Made by a program: the position numbers and the translations under genes. Positions 26,113-35,571 of a stretch of 64,000 nucleotides of DNA are shown piece by piece. Origin of the DNA: Streptomyces scopuliridis RB72 (GTDB lineage Bacteria > Actinomycetota > Actinomycetes > Streptomycetales > Streptomycetaceae); assembly GCF_000718095.1 (NCBI RefSeq), contig NZ_JOEI01000027.1:1-64000 (forward strand), in the 5' to 3' direction. The notes beneath the pieces were generated by a model. It made no database searches. It saw nothing but the letters and a program-made list of their open reading frames with translations, and was not told the origin of the DNA. Each line of letters starts with the position of its first letter. Within the stretch, counting starts at the first letter, position 1.

Positions 26113-27066
26113 TCAGGTGACGTCGTCGTAACCGTTCAGTCGCTTCGTACCGCCGCTGTCCGACTGCTCGGGAAGAGCGGGCGGCGCCGAGACCGGTTCG
26201 ATCTCGCCGACGGCCTCCGGGGTCAGATCCAGATCCGAGGCCTCGTCGTCGGCGGGCCCCATGGCGTCGCGCTGTGCCTTGCGACGGTCGTTCAGGAGCG
26301 AGATCGCCGTGGCGACGAAGTACAGCACCCAGATCGGCACCGCCAGGGCCATCATGGTCAGCGGGTCCGTGCTGGGCGTGGCCACCGCGGCGAAGATCGT
26401 GATGCCCATGATCATGGCGCGCCACCAGCCGGCCATCCGCTTGCCGGTGATGACCCCGCCGAGGTTGAGCATCACCAGCAGCAGCGGCAGCTCGAAGGCG
26501 AGACCGAAGACGACGACCATGCGGGTGATCAGATCGAGCAGATCATCGAGCGGAAGCTGGTTGTCCAGGTTGGCGGGCGAGAATTCCAGCAGGACCTTCG
26601 CCATCGTCGGCAGCGTCTTGTACGCGAAGAAGCCGCCGGCCAGGAAGAGCGGGAAGCCCGCGGCCACGAAGGCGAGCGAGTACTTCTTCTCCGCCTTGTG
26701 CAGCCCCGGAGCGACAAAGGCCCACAGCTGGTAGAGCCAAATCGGTGAGGAGACCACGACACCGGCCATCAAGGAGACCTTGAGCGCGAGGGTGAAGGGC
26801 GTCAGCAGACCGTTCAGCACAATGCGGGCGCAGGTGCCGTCCTCCCGCTTGGCCAGCTCCGCGAAGCTCGCTTCACATCCGACCGATTTCAGTACGGGGT
26901 CGGTGAAGAACTCGATGATGTTCTTGTAGAAGAACGCGGCGACGATCGTCACAACGACGATCGCCACCAGCGCCTTGGCGAGCCGGTTGCGCAGCTCACG
27001 CAGGTGCTCCACCAGGGGCATCCGCCCCTCGGGATCGGTCTCCTTCTTGCGGGCAGACTTAAGCAA
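26113..27066 (-). CDS. tatC: Sec-independent protein translocase TatC
   Basis: Core receptor of the twin-arginine translocation system, 317 residues with six membrane helices. The N-terminal cytoplasmic motif MPLVEHLRELRNRL and the first-loop conserved residues are clear. A roughly 60-residue acidic cytoplasmic tail follows the last helix, as is common in actinobacteria. Translation appears to start at TTG 27066, with GAGGACG just upstream. It is downstream of tatA. No tatB is present in this window. Confidence 0.96.
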   Translation of the reverse strand: MLKSARKKETDPEGRMPLVEHLRELRNRLAKALVAIVVVTIVAAFFYKNIIEFFTDPVLKSVGCEASFAELAKREDGTCARIVLNGLLTPFTLALKVSLMAGVVVSSPIWLYQLWAFVAPGLHKAEKKYSLAFVAAGFPLFLAGGFFAYKTLPTMAKVLLEFSPANLDNQLPLDDLLDLITRMVVVFGLAFELPLLLVMLNLGGVITGKRMAGWWRAMIMGITIFAAVATPSTDPLTMMALAVPIWVLYFVATAISLLNDRRKAQRDAMGPADDEASDLDLTPEAVGEIEPVSAPPALPEQSDSGGTKRLNGYDDVT

Positions 27067-27128
27067 CCCACGTCCTCATCTCGTGCGGCGGGCCCCCGGC
27101 GACAGCGGTGCCCGCTTCGGCCCAGGTG

Positions 27129-27422
27129 TCAGCGCTTGGTGGTCGAGTCCGTCGGCTCGGTCACCGGACGCGCGCTGGTCACGTCACCGGGCGCGGCCTG
27201 GATCGTACGCGGCACGACGTGGTCCTGAGCGGTCTCGTCACCCTTCGGCTCCGCCGGGGCCGGCTGCTGGCCCTCCGACTTCATGGCCTTGGCCTCGCTC
27301 TTGAGGATGCGGGCCGACTTGCCGAGCGAACGCGCCATGTCCGGAAGCTTCTTCGCGCCGAACAGCAGGACGATCACGACGAGGATGAGAATGATCTCGG
27401 TGGGACCGAGCCTTCCGAACAT
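27129..27422 (-). CDS. tatA: Twin-arginine translocase TatA
   Basis: Pore-forming subunit of 97 residues. One N-terminal membrane helix (about 6-21) is followed by the FGAKKLPDMARSLGKS amphipathic helix typical of TatA, then a polar, proline-rich tail. It lies 62 nt upstream of tatC. About 200 nt separates it from the next gene upstream, with nothing recognisable there. The phenylalanine-glycine hinge and short tail favour TatA over TatB. Confidence 0.95.
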   Translation of the reverse strand: MFGRLGPTEIILILVVIVLLFGAKKLPDMARSLGKSARILKSEAKAMKSEGQQPAPAEPKGDETAQDHVVPRTIQAAPGDVTSARPVTEPTDSTTKR

Positions 27423-27631
27423 AAGCTTTTACCTTCTCACCGAGGCGGCATGGGAGGGGCCTGCACAGATTCGGCCGGACTCTTGTCCGACGTGGTTGCG
27501 CAGCGATCGTAACGCGCAGGGGTGAACACGGGGCAATCCCTGTGCGTACTTCCGTCGGCGGCCCGCGCCTCGCTGCCGGGGCCACGCTCAGCAGCGTACC
27601 CCGCTCTTTCGCTGGTGAGCAGGGGGCGTCG

Positions 27632-27829
27632 CTACCTCAACGCCTCACCGGTGGCGGCCAGCCGGGTGGCAGCGCGCTCCAGGTCCTCGGCGGCCCGGTT
27701 GATCGTCTCCGTGGTGGCGGCGACCTGGCGGCCGAGCCGCTGGGCTGCCACGAAGACGCGGACGGCCAGCACGCCGAGCACGGCGATACCACAGAAACCC
27801 AGGGCGATGGCGAGCATGGGCCAGAACAT
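27632..27829 (-). CDS. Small single-pass membrane protein (DUF948-like)
   Basis: Protein of 65 residues. One membrane helix (about 5-27) precedes a helical, probably coiled-coil segment (about 30-62, with heptad-like AATTETINRAAEDLERAATR). This resembles short DUF948-type proteins. It is encoded between the zinc-ribbon protein and tatA, in the same direction. The function is unknown, and the tat neighbours do not prove involvement in export. Confidence 0.7.
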   Translation of the reverse strand: MFWPMLAIALGFCGIAVLGVLAVRVFVAAQRLGRQVAATTETINRAAEDLERAATRLAATGEALR

Positions 27830-27894
27830 GGGCAGAGCCTAGACCGTTCCAGGGAGTGGGGGCTTCGGGGAGTGATTCAGGGCCGGGATGTGGT

Positions 27895-28155
27895 TCAGGG
27901 AGCCGAGTGGAGGCGCAGGGTGCGCACCCCGCCGCCGGTGAGGAGTTCCACGATGCGCTCCCCGGCGGGCTTGCGCACCATGGCCTCGCACTCGGGACAG
28001 GTGAAGGAGTAGAAGGTGGTCTTGGCGCTGGCGCCGATCGCCAGGCGCAGGGCGCCCGCGGAGAGTTCGAAGCGGGCGCGGCACTCGGGACAGGCCGCCC
28101 TGAAGAGGACCGGAGCGACGGTCGAAAGTCCGGACAGCCCAGCTATGGTCGACAT
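27895..28155 (-). CDS. Small zinc-ribbon protein
   Basis: Protein of 86 residues with two CPEC knuckles (Cys22/Cys25 and Cys53/Cys56), expected to bind one zinc ion. AAGGAG precedes its ATG. It starts 41 nt after the pafC stop, with a short purine repeat (three GAGGAC units) in the gap, so it probably belongs to the pafB-pafC transcript. Its role is unknown. Confidence 0.75.
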   Translation of the reverse strand: MSTIAGLSGLSTVAPVLFRAACPECRARFELSAGALRLAIGASAKTTFYSFTCPECEAMVRKPAGERIVELLTGGGVRTLRLHSAP

Positions 28156-28196
28156 TGCGCGTGGTTCTCCTTGTCCTCGTCCTCGTCCTCAGCCGG

Positions 28197-29153
28197 TCAC
28201 GCGTGGCCGTCGTAGGCCGCGAGTGCCTCGCCCGCCGCCAGCCGCGCGCTGTCCGCCAGCTCCGGCGGGGAGACGATCCGGCCGTCCCCGCCGAGCCGCA
28301 GCGCCAGCCGTCTGAGCGAGGCGGGCGCGGGGGTACGCAGAGTGATCCGCAGCCCGCCGTCGGGGAGTTCGACCGCGCTGTCGTGCGGGTAGTACTCCGC
28401 CACCCACCGGCCGCCCGGCCCGACCTCGATCACCACCTCGGGGTCCTCGGCCGAGGGCTGCACCAGCCCTTCCGACAGATCCCTCAGCTCCAGTTCCGGA
28501 GGCGCGGCCGGTGCGTCGAGCAGCTTGATCTCGGCGACGCGGTCGAGGCGGAACGTACGCCGCGCCTCGGAGAGCCGGCACCAGGCCTCCATATAGGTGT
28601 GCCCTACGGCGAACAGCCGGATCGGGTCGACCTCGCGCTCCGTCAGCTCGTCACGCGCCGGTGAGTAGTAGCGCAGCCAGAGCCGGCGGCGCTCCGAGAT
28701 GGCCCGGTCGACCTCGGCGAACACCCCGCCCTCGGACTCGAAGGTCACCGAGAGCCGGGAGCTGGCGCCCGCGACCTCACCGGCGGCGGCCTCCAGCTTG
28801 GCGGTGGCACGCAGCAGCGCCTGCCGGTCGCCCTCGCGCAGCCCCGGCAGGGTGGCGACGGCGCGGGCCGCGACGAGCAGCGCCGTCGCCTCGTCGGCGG
28901 CGAGCCGCAGCGGCTCGGCGACATCGTCGGGGTTGTGCCACCAGATGCGGTCGCCGTCGGTGTCGATGTCGAGCAGATCGCCGCCGCGGAAACTGGTCCC
29001 GCACATGGGCAGCACATCGAGGTCGGAGATCAGCTCGTCCTCGGTGATGCCGAAGGCGCGGGCGACATCGCTCACATGCGCGCCGGGGCGTTCCCGCAGA
29101 TAGGTGACCAGCGAGAGCATCCGCCGGGTCTGGTCGATGGCGTTGGCTGCCAT
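28197..29153 (-). CDS. pafC: WYL-domain transcriptional regulator PafC
   Basis: Protein of 318 residues. An N-terminal HTH (about 5-60) is followed by a WYL domain (about 150-240) and a WCX extension. In mycobacteria PafB and PafC act as a heterodimer that activates RecA-independent DNA-damage genes. The genes lie next to pafA but are not needed for pupylation. It starts with ATG 17 nt after the pafB stop. The order pafB-pafC-tatA-tatC is the conserved actinobacterial one. The single-stranded nucleic acid proposed as inducer elsewhere is not testable here. Confidence 0.92.
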   Translation of the reverse strand: MAANAIDQTRRMLSLVTYLRERPGAHVSDVARAFGITEDELISDLDVLPMCGTSFRGGDLLDIDTDGDRIWWHNPDDVAEPLRLAADEATALLVAARAVATLPGLREGDRQALLRATAKLEAAAGEVAGASSRLSVTFESEGGVFAEVDRAISERRRLWLRYYSPARDELTEREVDPIRLFAVGHTYMEAWCRLSEARRTFRLDRVAEIKLLDAPAAPPELELRDLSEGLVQPSAEDPEVVIEVGPGGRWVAEYYPHDSAVELPDGGLRITLRTPAPASLRRLALRLGGDGRIVSPPELADSARLAAGEALAAYDGHA

Positions 29154-29170
29154 GGTTGTACGAGTCCCCC

Positions 29171-30127
29171 TCAGCCCTTGGCCACGGCGCGCAGCCGGTC
29201 CAGGACATCGGCCCGCAGATCCGCGGGCTTCAGTACGACCGCGTCCGGGCCGAACTCCACCAGCCAGGCGTCCAGCCCGTGGCCGTACGGGACTTCCAGC
29301 TCGTCCCAGCCGTCGCCCAGTTCCCGAGACGACAGCGCCTTGGCACGCAGCGGATAGCCGCACCCGGAGCGCAGCTTGATCAGCGCGGAGCGGGTCGCGG
29401 TCTCCCCCGCCCAGCTCTCCACGGTCTCCCGTACGGTGACGACATCGGGTACGGGCGCGCTGAAGACGCCCGCGCGCGAGCGGACCCGGCCGGTGATCCG
29501 GGAGAGCCGGAAGACCCGCTCGGCGCCGCGGTCCCGGTCCCAGCCGGCCAGATACCAGTGGCCGCGCCAGCACTCCAGCGTCCATGGCTCGACCTGGCGC
29601 TGCTCGGGGCGGGCGGCGTTGGCCTTGCGGTAGTCGAAGGCGACGGGACGCCGGTCGCGGCAGGCGAGCATCAGCGGTTCGAAGGCGGCCTCATGGACCG
29701 GGATACGGGGTTCGAGCGCGCCGTGGTGCGCCTCGTAGGTGTCCTCCGCCTCCGGCATCCCGGCGGCGCGCAGCTTCTGCAGGGCGCCGCTCGCCGCGCC
29801 GGCCAGCCGCGCCTGCTGCCAGACCTTGGCGGCGAGCCCGAGGGCGGCGGCCTCCTCGGCGTCGAGGGTGATGGCGGGCAGCCGGTTGCTGTCGCGCCGC
29901 GCGAGATAGCCGGTGTCACCGTCGAGGTTCTCCACCGTCTCGATGACCAGCCCGAGTTCGCGCAGATCGTCCTTGTCCCGCTCGAACATCCGGTTGAACG
30001 AGTCGTCGGTGCCGGCCTCCAGATATGCCTCGATGGAGCCCCGCAGCTCACGCTTGCTGAGCGGACGCCGGGTCCCGAGCAGACACAGCGCCAGATTCAT
30101 CAGCCGCTCGGCCTTGGCAATGGCCAT
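29171..30127 (-). CDS. pafB: WYL-domain transcriptional regulator PafB
   Basis: Protein of 318 residues paralogous to its neighbour PafC. The winged HTH (about 1-75) is followed by a WYL domain (about 140-225) containing the YRKANAARPEQRQVEPW and WRGHWYLAGWD segments. With PafC it probably forms the DNA-damage-responsive activator. It is the first gene of the pafB-pafC transcript, with the FKBP-side hairpin immediately upstream marking a transcript boundary. Confidence 0.92.
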   Translation of the reverse strand: MAIAKAERLMNLALCLLGTRRPLSKRELRGSIEAYLEAGTDDSFNRMFERDKDDLRELGLVIETVENLDGDTGYLARRDSNRLPAITLDAEEAAALGLAAKVWQQARLAGAASGALQKLRAAGMPEAEDTYEAHHGALEPRIPVHEAAFEPLMLACRDRRPVAFDYRKANAARPEQRQVEPWTLECWRGHWYLAGWDRDRGAERVFRLSRITGRVRSRAGVFSAPVPDVVTVRETVESWAGETATRSALIKLRSGCGYPLRAKALSSRELGDGWDELEVPYGHGLDAWLVEFGPDAVVLKPADLRADVLDRLRAVAKG

Positions 30128-30201
30128 CGACGCCTCGCACCCCTCTTGATCGTGCCGCGCTCCCCCGCTGACCGTACCGCCCCGGGGTGTCGCGGTAAAA
30201 G

Positions 30202-30235
30202 CCGAGGGCCCATGCCGGACAGCATGGGCCCTCGG
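30202..30235. terminator. 14-bp hairpin after the FKBP genes
   Basis: Perfect stem 30202-30215 with 30222-30235 and a 6-nt loop, 15 bp beyond the end of the minus-strand FKBP gene and before pafB. It separates the FKBP and pafBC transcripts. Confidence 0.8.
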
Positions 30236-30249
30236 GTGTCCGGATGTGA

Positions 30250-30624
30250 TCAGACAGCGACCAGGTCGCAGACGAAGATCAGCGCCTCGCCGGGAGCGAT
30301 CCGGCCGCCGCCGGCGCCGCGCTCGCCGTACGCCAGGTGCGAGGGGATGATCAGCTGGCGACGGCCGCCGACCTTCATGCCCTGCACGCCCTCGTCCCAG
30401 CCCTTGATGACCTGGCCGGCGCCGAGCTGGAACTGGAGCGGGGTACCGCGGTTCCAGGAGGAGTCGAACTCCTCACCGGTGGAGAACGCCACGCCCACGT
30501 AGTGGACGGACACGGAGTCGCCCGCCTTGGCCACCGGGCCGTCGCCTTCGATGAGGTCCTTGATCTCCAGATCGGCCGGCGGCTCGCCACCCGGGAAGTC
30601 GACCTCGGGCTTGTCGATGCTCAC
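30250..30624 (-). CDS. FKBP-type peptidyl-prolyl isomerase, cytoplasmic
   Basis: Single FKBP domain of 124 residues with no signal peptide. It shows VHYVGVAFSTGEEFDSSW, GAGQVIKGWDEGVQGMKVG and AYGERG, which line the FK506/proline pocket. It would catalyse cis-trans proline isomerisation during folding. It lies 43 nt downstream of the lipoprotein FKBP gene, probably in one transcript. Confidence 0.94.
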   Translation of the reverse strand: MSIDKPEVDFPGGEPPADLEIKDLIEGDGPVAKAGDSVSVHYVGVAFSTGEEFDSSWNRGTPLQFQLGAGQVIKGWDEGVQGMKVGGRRQLIIPSHLAYGERGAGGGRIAPGEALIFVCDLVAV

Positions 30625-30667
30625 TGAACTGCTCCTCTAAATGATGAACGGGGCAACCGGGACAGTC

Positions 30668-31603
30668 TTACACCTTCGCCAGGATGTCCACCGCGAAGAC
30701 CAGCGTGGAGTTCTTCGGGATGCCCTGCTGCTCCTGGTTGCCGAAGGCCTGGTCCGGCGGGATCACGATGAGGACCCGGCTGCCCACCTTCTTGCCGACG
30801 ATGCCCGTCTTGAGGCCCTTCAGCGTGAGCTGCGGCAGCGGGAAGGTCTGCGTGCGGCCGGTCTTGTACGTGCTGTCGAACTGCTTGCGGTCCTTCCAGA
30901 TGTACGCGGCGTAGTTCAGCACGACGGTGTCCGAGTCCTTGACGGCCTCGCCATTGCTCTCCAGCACATAGTTGGAGACCAGCTTCTTGGGCGGGTCGCT
31001 CTTCGGGACGGTGACGGTCGGCTCCTTGCCGTCGTCGTTCGTCCCGACCTTGGGCAGGTCGGTGTTGTCCTGCGCGACCGCGGTCCCCTTGGCGGAGGCC
31101 GGGACCTGGGTGGCCTTCAGGATGTCGACGACGAAGACCAGCGTGGAGTTGGGCTTGATGTCGCCCTGGCCCTGGGCGCCGTAGCCGAGCTCCGGCGGGA
31201 TGCCCAGCTCGACGCGGCTGCCGACCTTCTGGCCTTCCAGACCCTGGTCCCAGCCCTTGATGACCATGCCGGCGCCGACGGTCAGATCGAACGGCTGCTT
31301 CCGGTCGAAGCTGTTGTCGAAGGGCTTGTCGGAGTCCCAGCTCTGGCCCAGATAGTTGACCTGGATCGCATCGCCCTTTTTGACCGTCGCTCCGTCACCC
31401 TTGCTGAGGACATCGACCTTCAGCTCCTTGGGCGGCGTGCCCTCCCCCTTGTCGAGGGTCGGCTTCTGACCGAACTTGGCACCCGAGCTGATCGCGGGAA
31501 GTCCGTTCTTGGACGAGGTGGAGTCGGAGCCTCCATCGCTGCCACAGGCCGCTGTCGACAACAGCAGCAAGGGGACGACGATGAGGCCGGCAAGTCGGCG
31601 CAC
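30668..31603 (-). CDS. Lipoprotein with two FKBP-type isomerase domains
   Basis: Protein of 311 residues. The signal peptide ends in a lipobox (STAAC, lipid-modified Cys20), followed by a Gly/Ser linker. The first FKBP domain (about 65-160) has good pocket residues. A second domain (about 210-310) is more diverged, with YAAYIWKDRKQFDSTY in place of the standard pocket. It should be anchored outside the membrane and assist folding of exported proteins. The second domain may have little isomerase activity. Confidence 0.92.
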   Translation of the reverse strand: MRRLAGLIVVPLLLLSTAACGSDGGSDSTSSKNGLPAISSGAKFGQKPTLDKGEGTPPKELKVDVLSKGDGATVKKGDAIQVNYLGQSWDSDKPFDNSFDRKQPFDLTVGAGMVIKGWDQGLEGQKVGSRVELGIPPELGYGAQGQGDIKPNSTLVFVVDILKATQVPASAKGTAVAQDNTDLPKVGTNDDGKEPTVTVPKSDPPKKLVSNYVLESNGEAVKDSDTVVLNYAAYIWKDRKQFDSTYKTGRTQTFPLPQLTLKGLKTGIVGKKVGSRVLIVIPPDQAFGNQEQQGIPKNSTLVFAVDILAKV

Positions 31604-31652
31604 GTGTTCCTCAGATCTCAGACGGCACAGTAGTTGCCCGCCACTCTAAGGC

Positions 31653-31695
31653 GTGCCGAGGGCCCCGTACGCGATACGTACAGGGCCCTTGGCAC
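31653..31695. terminator. Two-tier hairpin downstream of pafA
   Basis: An outer stem of 13 bp with one G-T pair (31653-31665 with 31683-31695) encloses an inner 5-bp stem GTACG/CGTAC. It lies 30 bp after the pafA stop and before the FKBP lipoprotein gene. Confidence 0.8.
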
Positions 31696-31724
31696 ATTCC
31701 ACCAATGCGTGTGTCTTCGCCCGC

Positions 31725-33086
31725 TCACATACCGGCGATCAGTTTCTCCACCCGTTCGTCCACCGAACGGAACGGGTCTTTGCAGAGCACCGTGCGCTGT
31801 GCCTGGTCATTGAGCTTGAGATGCACCCAGTCGACGGTGAAGTCCCTGCGCTGTTCCTGGGCCCGGCGGATGAAGTCGCCGCGCAGCCGCGCCCGGGTGG
31901 TCTGCGGGGGCACCGACTTGCCCTCGAAGATCTTCATGTCGTTGCAGATACGGGCGGCCTGGCCCTTCTTCTCCAGCAGGTAGTAGAGACCGCGGCGGCG
32001 GTGGATGTCGTGATAGGCGAGGTCTATCTGAGCGACCCTCGGATGCGACATCGTCATATTGTGCTTGGCCCGGTACCGCTCGATGAGCTGGTACTTCATG
32101 ACCCAGTCGATCTCGGTGCCGATACGGTCGAGATCCTCGGCCTCGATCGCGTCGAGCGTGCGGCCCCAGAGCTCCAGGACCTGGTCGACGGTGCCGGTGC
32201 GGATGCCCCGGCGCTCCACGAAGTCGACGGCCTTCTCGTAGTACTCGCGCTGGACCTCCAGGGCGGAGGCCTCGCGGCCGCTCGCCAGGCGCACCTTGCG
32301 CTGGCCGGTGAGGTCATGGCTGACCTCGCGGATCGCCCGGATCGGGTTCTCCAGGGTGAGATCGCGCATCACCGTGCCCGCCTCGATCATGCGCAGGACG
32401 AGATCGGTGGCGCCGACCTTGAGCAGCATGGTCGTCTCGGACATGTTCGAGTCGCCGACGATGACATGGAGCCGGCGGTAGCGCTCCGCGTCCGCGTGCG
32501 GTTCGTCACGGGTGTTGATGATCGGACGGGAACGGGTGGTGGCGGAGCTGACGCCCTCCCAGATGTGCTCCGCGCGCTGGCTGACGCAGTAGACCGCGCC
32601 CCGCGGGGTCTGGAGTACCTTGCCGGCGCCGCAGAGCAGCTGACGGGTGACGAGGAAGGGGATGAGGATGTCCGCGAGCCGGGAGAACTCCCCGTGGCGG
32701 GCGACGAGATAGTTCTCGTGGCAGCCGTAGGAGTTTCCCGCCGAATCGGTGTTGTTCTTGAAGAGATAGACGTCGCCCGCGATTCCCTCCTCGTGCAGGC
32801 GGCGTTCGGCGTCGACGAGCAGCCCCTCCAGAATGCGCTCGCCCGCCTTGTCGTGCGTGACCAGCTCGGAGATGTTGTCGCATTCGGGAGTTGCGTATTC
32901 CGGATGCGAGCCCACGTCGAGGTAGAGACGGGCGCCGTTCCGCAGGAAGACATTGCTGCTGCGGCCCCATGAGACAACACGGCGGAAGAGGTAGCGCGCC
33001 ACTTCGTCAGGTGACAGTCGGCGCTGTCCCCTGAACGTGCACGTGACGCCGTACTCGTTCTCCAGCCCGAAAATGCGGCGGTCCAT
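31725..33086 (-). CDS. pafA: Pup ligase PafA
   Basis: Enzyme of 453 residues that attaches Pup to lysines of target proteins, using ATP to phosphorylate the C-terminal glutamate of Pup. Its fold is related to glutamine synthetase. The nucleotide/Mg signature GLENEYG is at 7-13, Asp57 lies in [14 protein letters not shown], and INTRDEPH follows. It lacks the extra loop (after about residue 40) that distinguishes Dop. Its ATG comes only 9 nt after the stop of the MFS gene, with no visible ribosome-binding site, so translation may be coupled. Confidence 0.96.
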   Translation of the reverse strand: MDRRIFGLENEYGVTCTFRGQRRLSPDEVARYLFRRVVSWGRSSNVFLRNGARLYLDVGSHPEYATPECDNISELVTHDKAGERILEGLLVDAERRLHEEGIAGDVYLFKNNTDSAGNSYGCHENYLVARHGEFSRLADILIPFLVTRQLLCGAGKVLQTPRGAVYCVSQRAEHIWEGVSSATTRSRPIINTRDEPHADAERYRRLHVIVGDSNMSETTMLLKVGATDLVLRMIEAGTVMRDLTLENPIRAIREVSHDLTGQRKVRLASGREASALEVQREYYEKAVDFVERRGIRTGTVDQVLELWGRTLDAIEAEDLDRIGTEIDWVMKYQLIERYRAKHNMTMSHPRVAQIDLAYHDIHRRRGLYYLLEKKGQAARICNDMKIFEGKSVPPQTTRARLRGDFIRRAQEQRRDFTVDWVHLKLNDQAQRTVLCKDPFRSVDERVEKLIAGM

Positions 33087-33095
33087 GTCTGAACA

Positions 33096-34355
33096 TTACG
33101 CCTGATGGCCAGAGCTGAAACCGGGTTGGGCCGCACCGCTTCGATCATTTTCCGTCCGGATGGTGGCATCCGAAGGGCCGGTGGGAGCCTTCAGGACCCG
33201 CTGGGTGGCCAGCAGTACCAGCAGCGCGGCGATGCCGCCGGCCCCCGCTACGGCGAAGCCCGCCGCGGTGCCGCCGAGCTCCACGGCGGGTCCTGCCGCG
33301 CCGGTGCCGAGCGCGGTGCCGACACCGAACGTGGTGACGAGCCAGGAGAACGCCTCGGTGACGGTGCCGCGCGGGGCGTGCCGGTCGACGACAATGAAGG
33401 CGCAGGCCAGCGCGGGTGCCAGAAAGACCCCGGCGAGGGCGGAGAGCGCGGTCATCGCGACCACTCCGGGCGTGAGCGTCAGCGGAAGGTAGCAGAGGGC
33501 CAGCAGGGCGACGATGCCCCGCAGACGGCGCTCGGGGACGCCGGCCCACTGCCGCGATCCGTACACCGCGCCGCCGATCAGCGCGCCGAGGCCGAGGGCG
33601 GCCATCAGCCAGCCGTACACGGACTCGTCGCCGTGGTCGTCGGCGTAGGCGACACCCGCGACGGTGATGGAGCCGAGGGCCATGCCGATGAAGAGGAACG
33701 CGCCGAGCAGGGCGAGCAGCCCCGGCGAGCGCAGGGCGCCGAGCCAGTGCGCCTCACGGGGCGCGGAGCGCCAGGCCCGGGAGGGCCCGGACAGGACGAC
33801 GGAGAGCGCGCCGAGTACGCCGATGACGTTGATGACGAGCAGCGCGGCGGCCGGGGACCAGAGCGCGACCAGCAGAGTGACGAAGAGCGGGCCGACCGTG
33901 AACATGACCTCCTGGGCCACGGCGTCCATGGCGTACGCCCGGTGCACCCGGTCCTCGCTGCCCAGGACGCTCGGCCACAGCGCCCGGAGCCCGCCCTCCA
34001 GCGGCGGGGTGAAGAGACCCGCGATCGCCACGGCCGGGTACGCGAGGACCGGCGCCCCCGTTCCGACGGCCGCGAAGAGCACCATGCCGAGGGCCGAGAC
34101 CAGCGCGGCGGGGAGTTGCACCCGGGGCTGGCCCAACAGGTCCACGGCCCGGCCCAGCAGCGGCTGGCCGATGGCCGTGGCGATGCCGTAGAGCGCCGCG
34201 AACACCCCGGCCAGGGTGTAGCTGCCGCCCTCGGCGCGGATGAACAGGACGATCGCGATATGGCCCGTGGCGCTCGGCAGCCGGCCCACCAGCGTGCCGG
34301 TGAGCAGCCGTGCGGCGTGCGGCGCCTTGAGGATGTCCAGATACCCCGTGGCCAT
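33096..34355 (-). CDS. Major facilitator superfamily transporter
   Basis: Membrane protein of 419 residues with about 12 helices in two halves and a central loop. The loop and helix patterns suggest a drug-type or small-molecule exporter. ATG 34355 has GAGGGGG directly upstream; open sequence to 34397 is not needed. It is divergent from a LacI regulator and ends 9 nt before pafA. In the M. tuberculosis order, prcA and pafA are also separated by other genes. The substrate is unknown. Confidence 0.88.
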   Translation of the reverse strand: MATGYLDILKAPHAARLLTGTLVGRLPSATGHIAIVLFIRAEGGSYTLAGVFAALYGIATAIGQPLLGRAVDLLGQPRVQLPAALVSALGMVLFAAVGTGAPVLAYPAVAIAGLFTPPLEGGLRALWPSVLGSEDRVHRAYAMDAVAQEVMFTVGPLFVTLLVALWSPAAALLVINVIGVLGALSVVLSGPSRAWRSAPREAHWLGALRSPGLLALLGAFLFIGMALGSITVAGVAYADDHGDESVYGWLMAALGLGALIGGAVYGSRQWAGVPERRLRGIVALLALCYLPLTLTPGVVAMTALSALAGVFLAPALACAFIVVDRHAPRGTVTEAFSWLVTTFGVGTALGTGAAGPAVELGGTAAGFAVAGAGGIAALLVLLATQRVLKAPTGPSDATIRTENDRSGAAQPGFSSGHQA

Positions 34356-34413
34356 GTCGCCCCCTCTTTCCCTCAGCTCGTCCCCGGGCCGCGCCATCCG
34401 GTCCCGTCCGGGG

Positions 34414-34450
34414 TTTTACGTATAACGTGCAGCGCCATACGTACCATGTG
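34414..34450. promoter_or_regulatory. Candidate LacI-regulator operator region
   Basis: The A/T-rich 147-nt gap between the divergent MFS and LacI genes contains ACGT-ATA-ACGT (34418-34428) and a second ACGT core inside ATACGTAC at about 34438. LacI-type regulators often bind short palindromes in such gaps. No exact consensus fits, so this is tentative. Confidence 0.3.
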
Positions 34451-34502
34451 CGCAGCCCGCGGGTCCACCGCGATTCGCACCGCGCGACGGAGAACGGCAG
34501 TC

Positions 34503-35540
34503 ATGACAGAGCAGTCCGCCAGGCCCACCAGCAAGGACGTGGCGCGCGCCGCTGGCGTGTCCCAGGCGACGGTCTCCCTCGTCCTCGGCGACAAGTGGCG
34601 GGGCAGGGTCTCGGAGCGGACCGCCGGACTGGTGCGGGACGCCGCGCGCGCCCTGGGCTACCGGCCCAATCTCGCGGCCCGCAATCTGCGGCTCGGCACC
34701 ACCAGAACGGCGCTCCTGGTCGTGCCCGCGCTCACCAACGAGTTCTTCGCCCGTGTCTACACCGGCGCGGCCCGGGTCGCCGCGGAGCACGGTTTCGGGG
34801 TCGTCCTGTACCCCTCACCGGCCGGGGTGGGCCCCGCCAAGGACCCCTTCGCCTCGGCGCGGGCCGCGCTGGACGGGGTGATCGCCTCCTCGATGGCGAC
34901 CGGCGCGCTGGACGCGATCCGCGGCTCGGACGGCGCGGATCTGCCGCTGGTGATGCTCGACAGCGATCCGGCGGCGCCCGGAGCCGCCGGCCGGGTGAAT
35001 CTCGACATCGCCGACGGCATGCGGCAGATCGCCGGGCATCTGCTGGGCCTCGGCCACCGGCGGCTGGTCCATCTCTCCTCCGCCGTCGCCTCCTGGACCT
35101 TCGACGTACGGGCCGCGGCACTGGCCGAGACGGTACGGGGGGTGCCGGACGCGGTCCTGAGCACGGTCTCGGCGGCGCTGGAAGTGGACGCCGCGCGGGA
35201 GGCCACCGAGCGCGCCCTCACCGGCACCGGGCCCCGGCCGACGGCGCTGGTGTGCGACGACGACATCCTGGCCGCGGGCGCCTGCAAGGCCGTACGGCGG
35301 CTCGGTCTGCGGGTGCCGGAGGACATCTCCGTGAGCGGCTTCGACGATCTGGCGCTCGCGACCGCGGTCGAGCCGGAACTGACGACGGTACGGCTGCCCG
35401 CCGAGCGGGTGGGCGAGCGCGGGATGTCGGCCCTGCTGGCGGTCCTGGACGGCCGCCGGCCGGAGACCGGCGACCTCCCGGTCTCACTGGTGGTCCGGGA
35501 CTCCACGGCGCCCCCACCGCCCGCACGGCCCGTCCCCTGA
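34503..35540 (+). CDS. LacI-family transcriptional regulator
   Basis: Protein of 345 residues. The N-terminal HTH and hinge (about 8-60) begin with TSKDVARAAGVSQATVSLVL and include RPNLAARNLR. A periplasmic-binding-like sugar/effector domain follows (about 65-335). ATG 34503 has GGAGA upstream. It lies between prcA and the MFS gene and probably represses the MFS transcript, which could also carry pafA. The effector is unknown. Confidence 0.9.
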   Translation: MTEQSARPTSKDVARAAGVSQATVSLVLGDKWRGRVSERTAGLVRDAARALGYRPNLAARNLRLGTTRTALLVVPALTNEFFARVYTGAARVAAEHGFGVVLYPSPAGVGPAKDPFASARAALDGVIASSMATGALDAIRGSDGADLPLVMLDSDPAAPGAAGRVNLDIADGMRQIAGHLLGLGHRRLVHLSSAVASWTFDVRAAALAETVRGVPDAVLSTVSAALEVDAAREATERALTGTGPRPTALVCDDDILAAGACKAVRRLGLRVPEDISVSGFDDLALATAVEPELTTVRLPAERVGERGMSALLAVLDGRRPETGDLPVSLVVRDSTAPPPPARPVP

Positions 35541-35571
35541 CAAGACCGGCGACGCGATCAGTGACACGACG

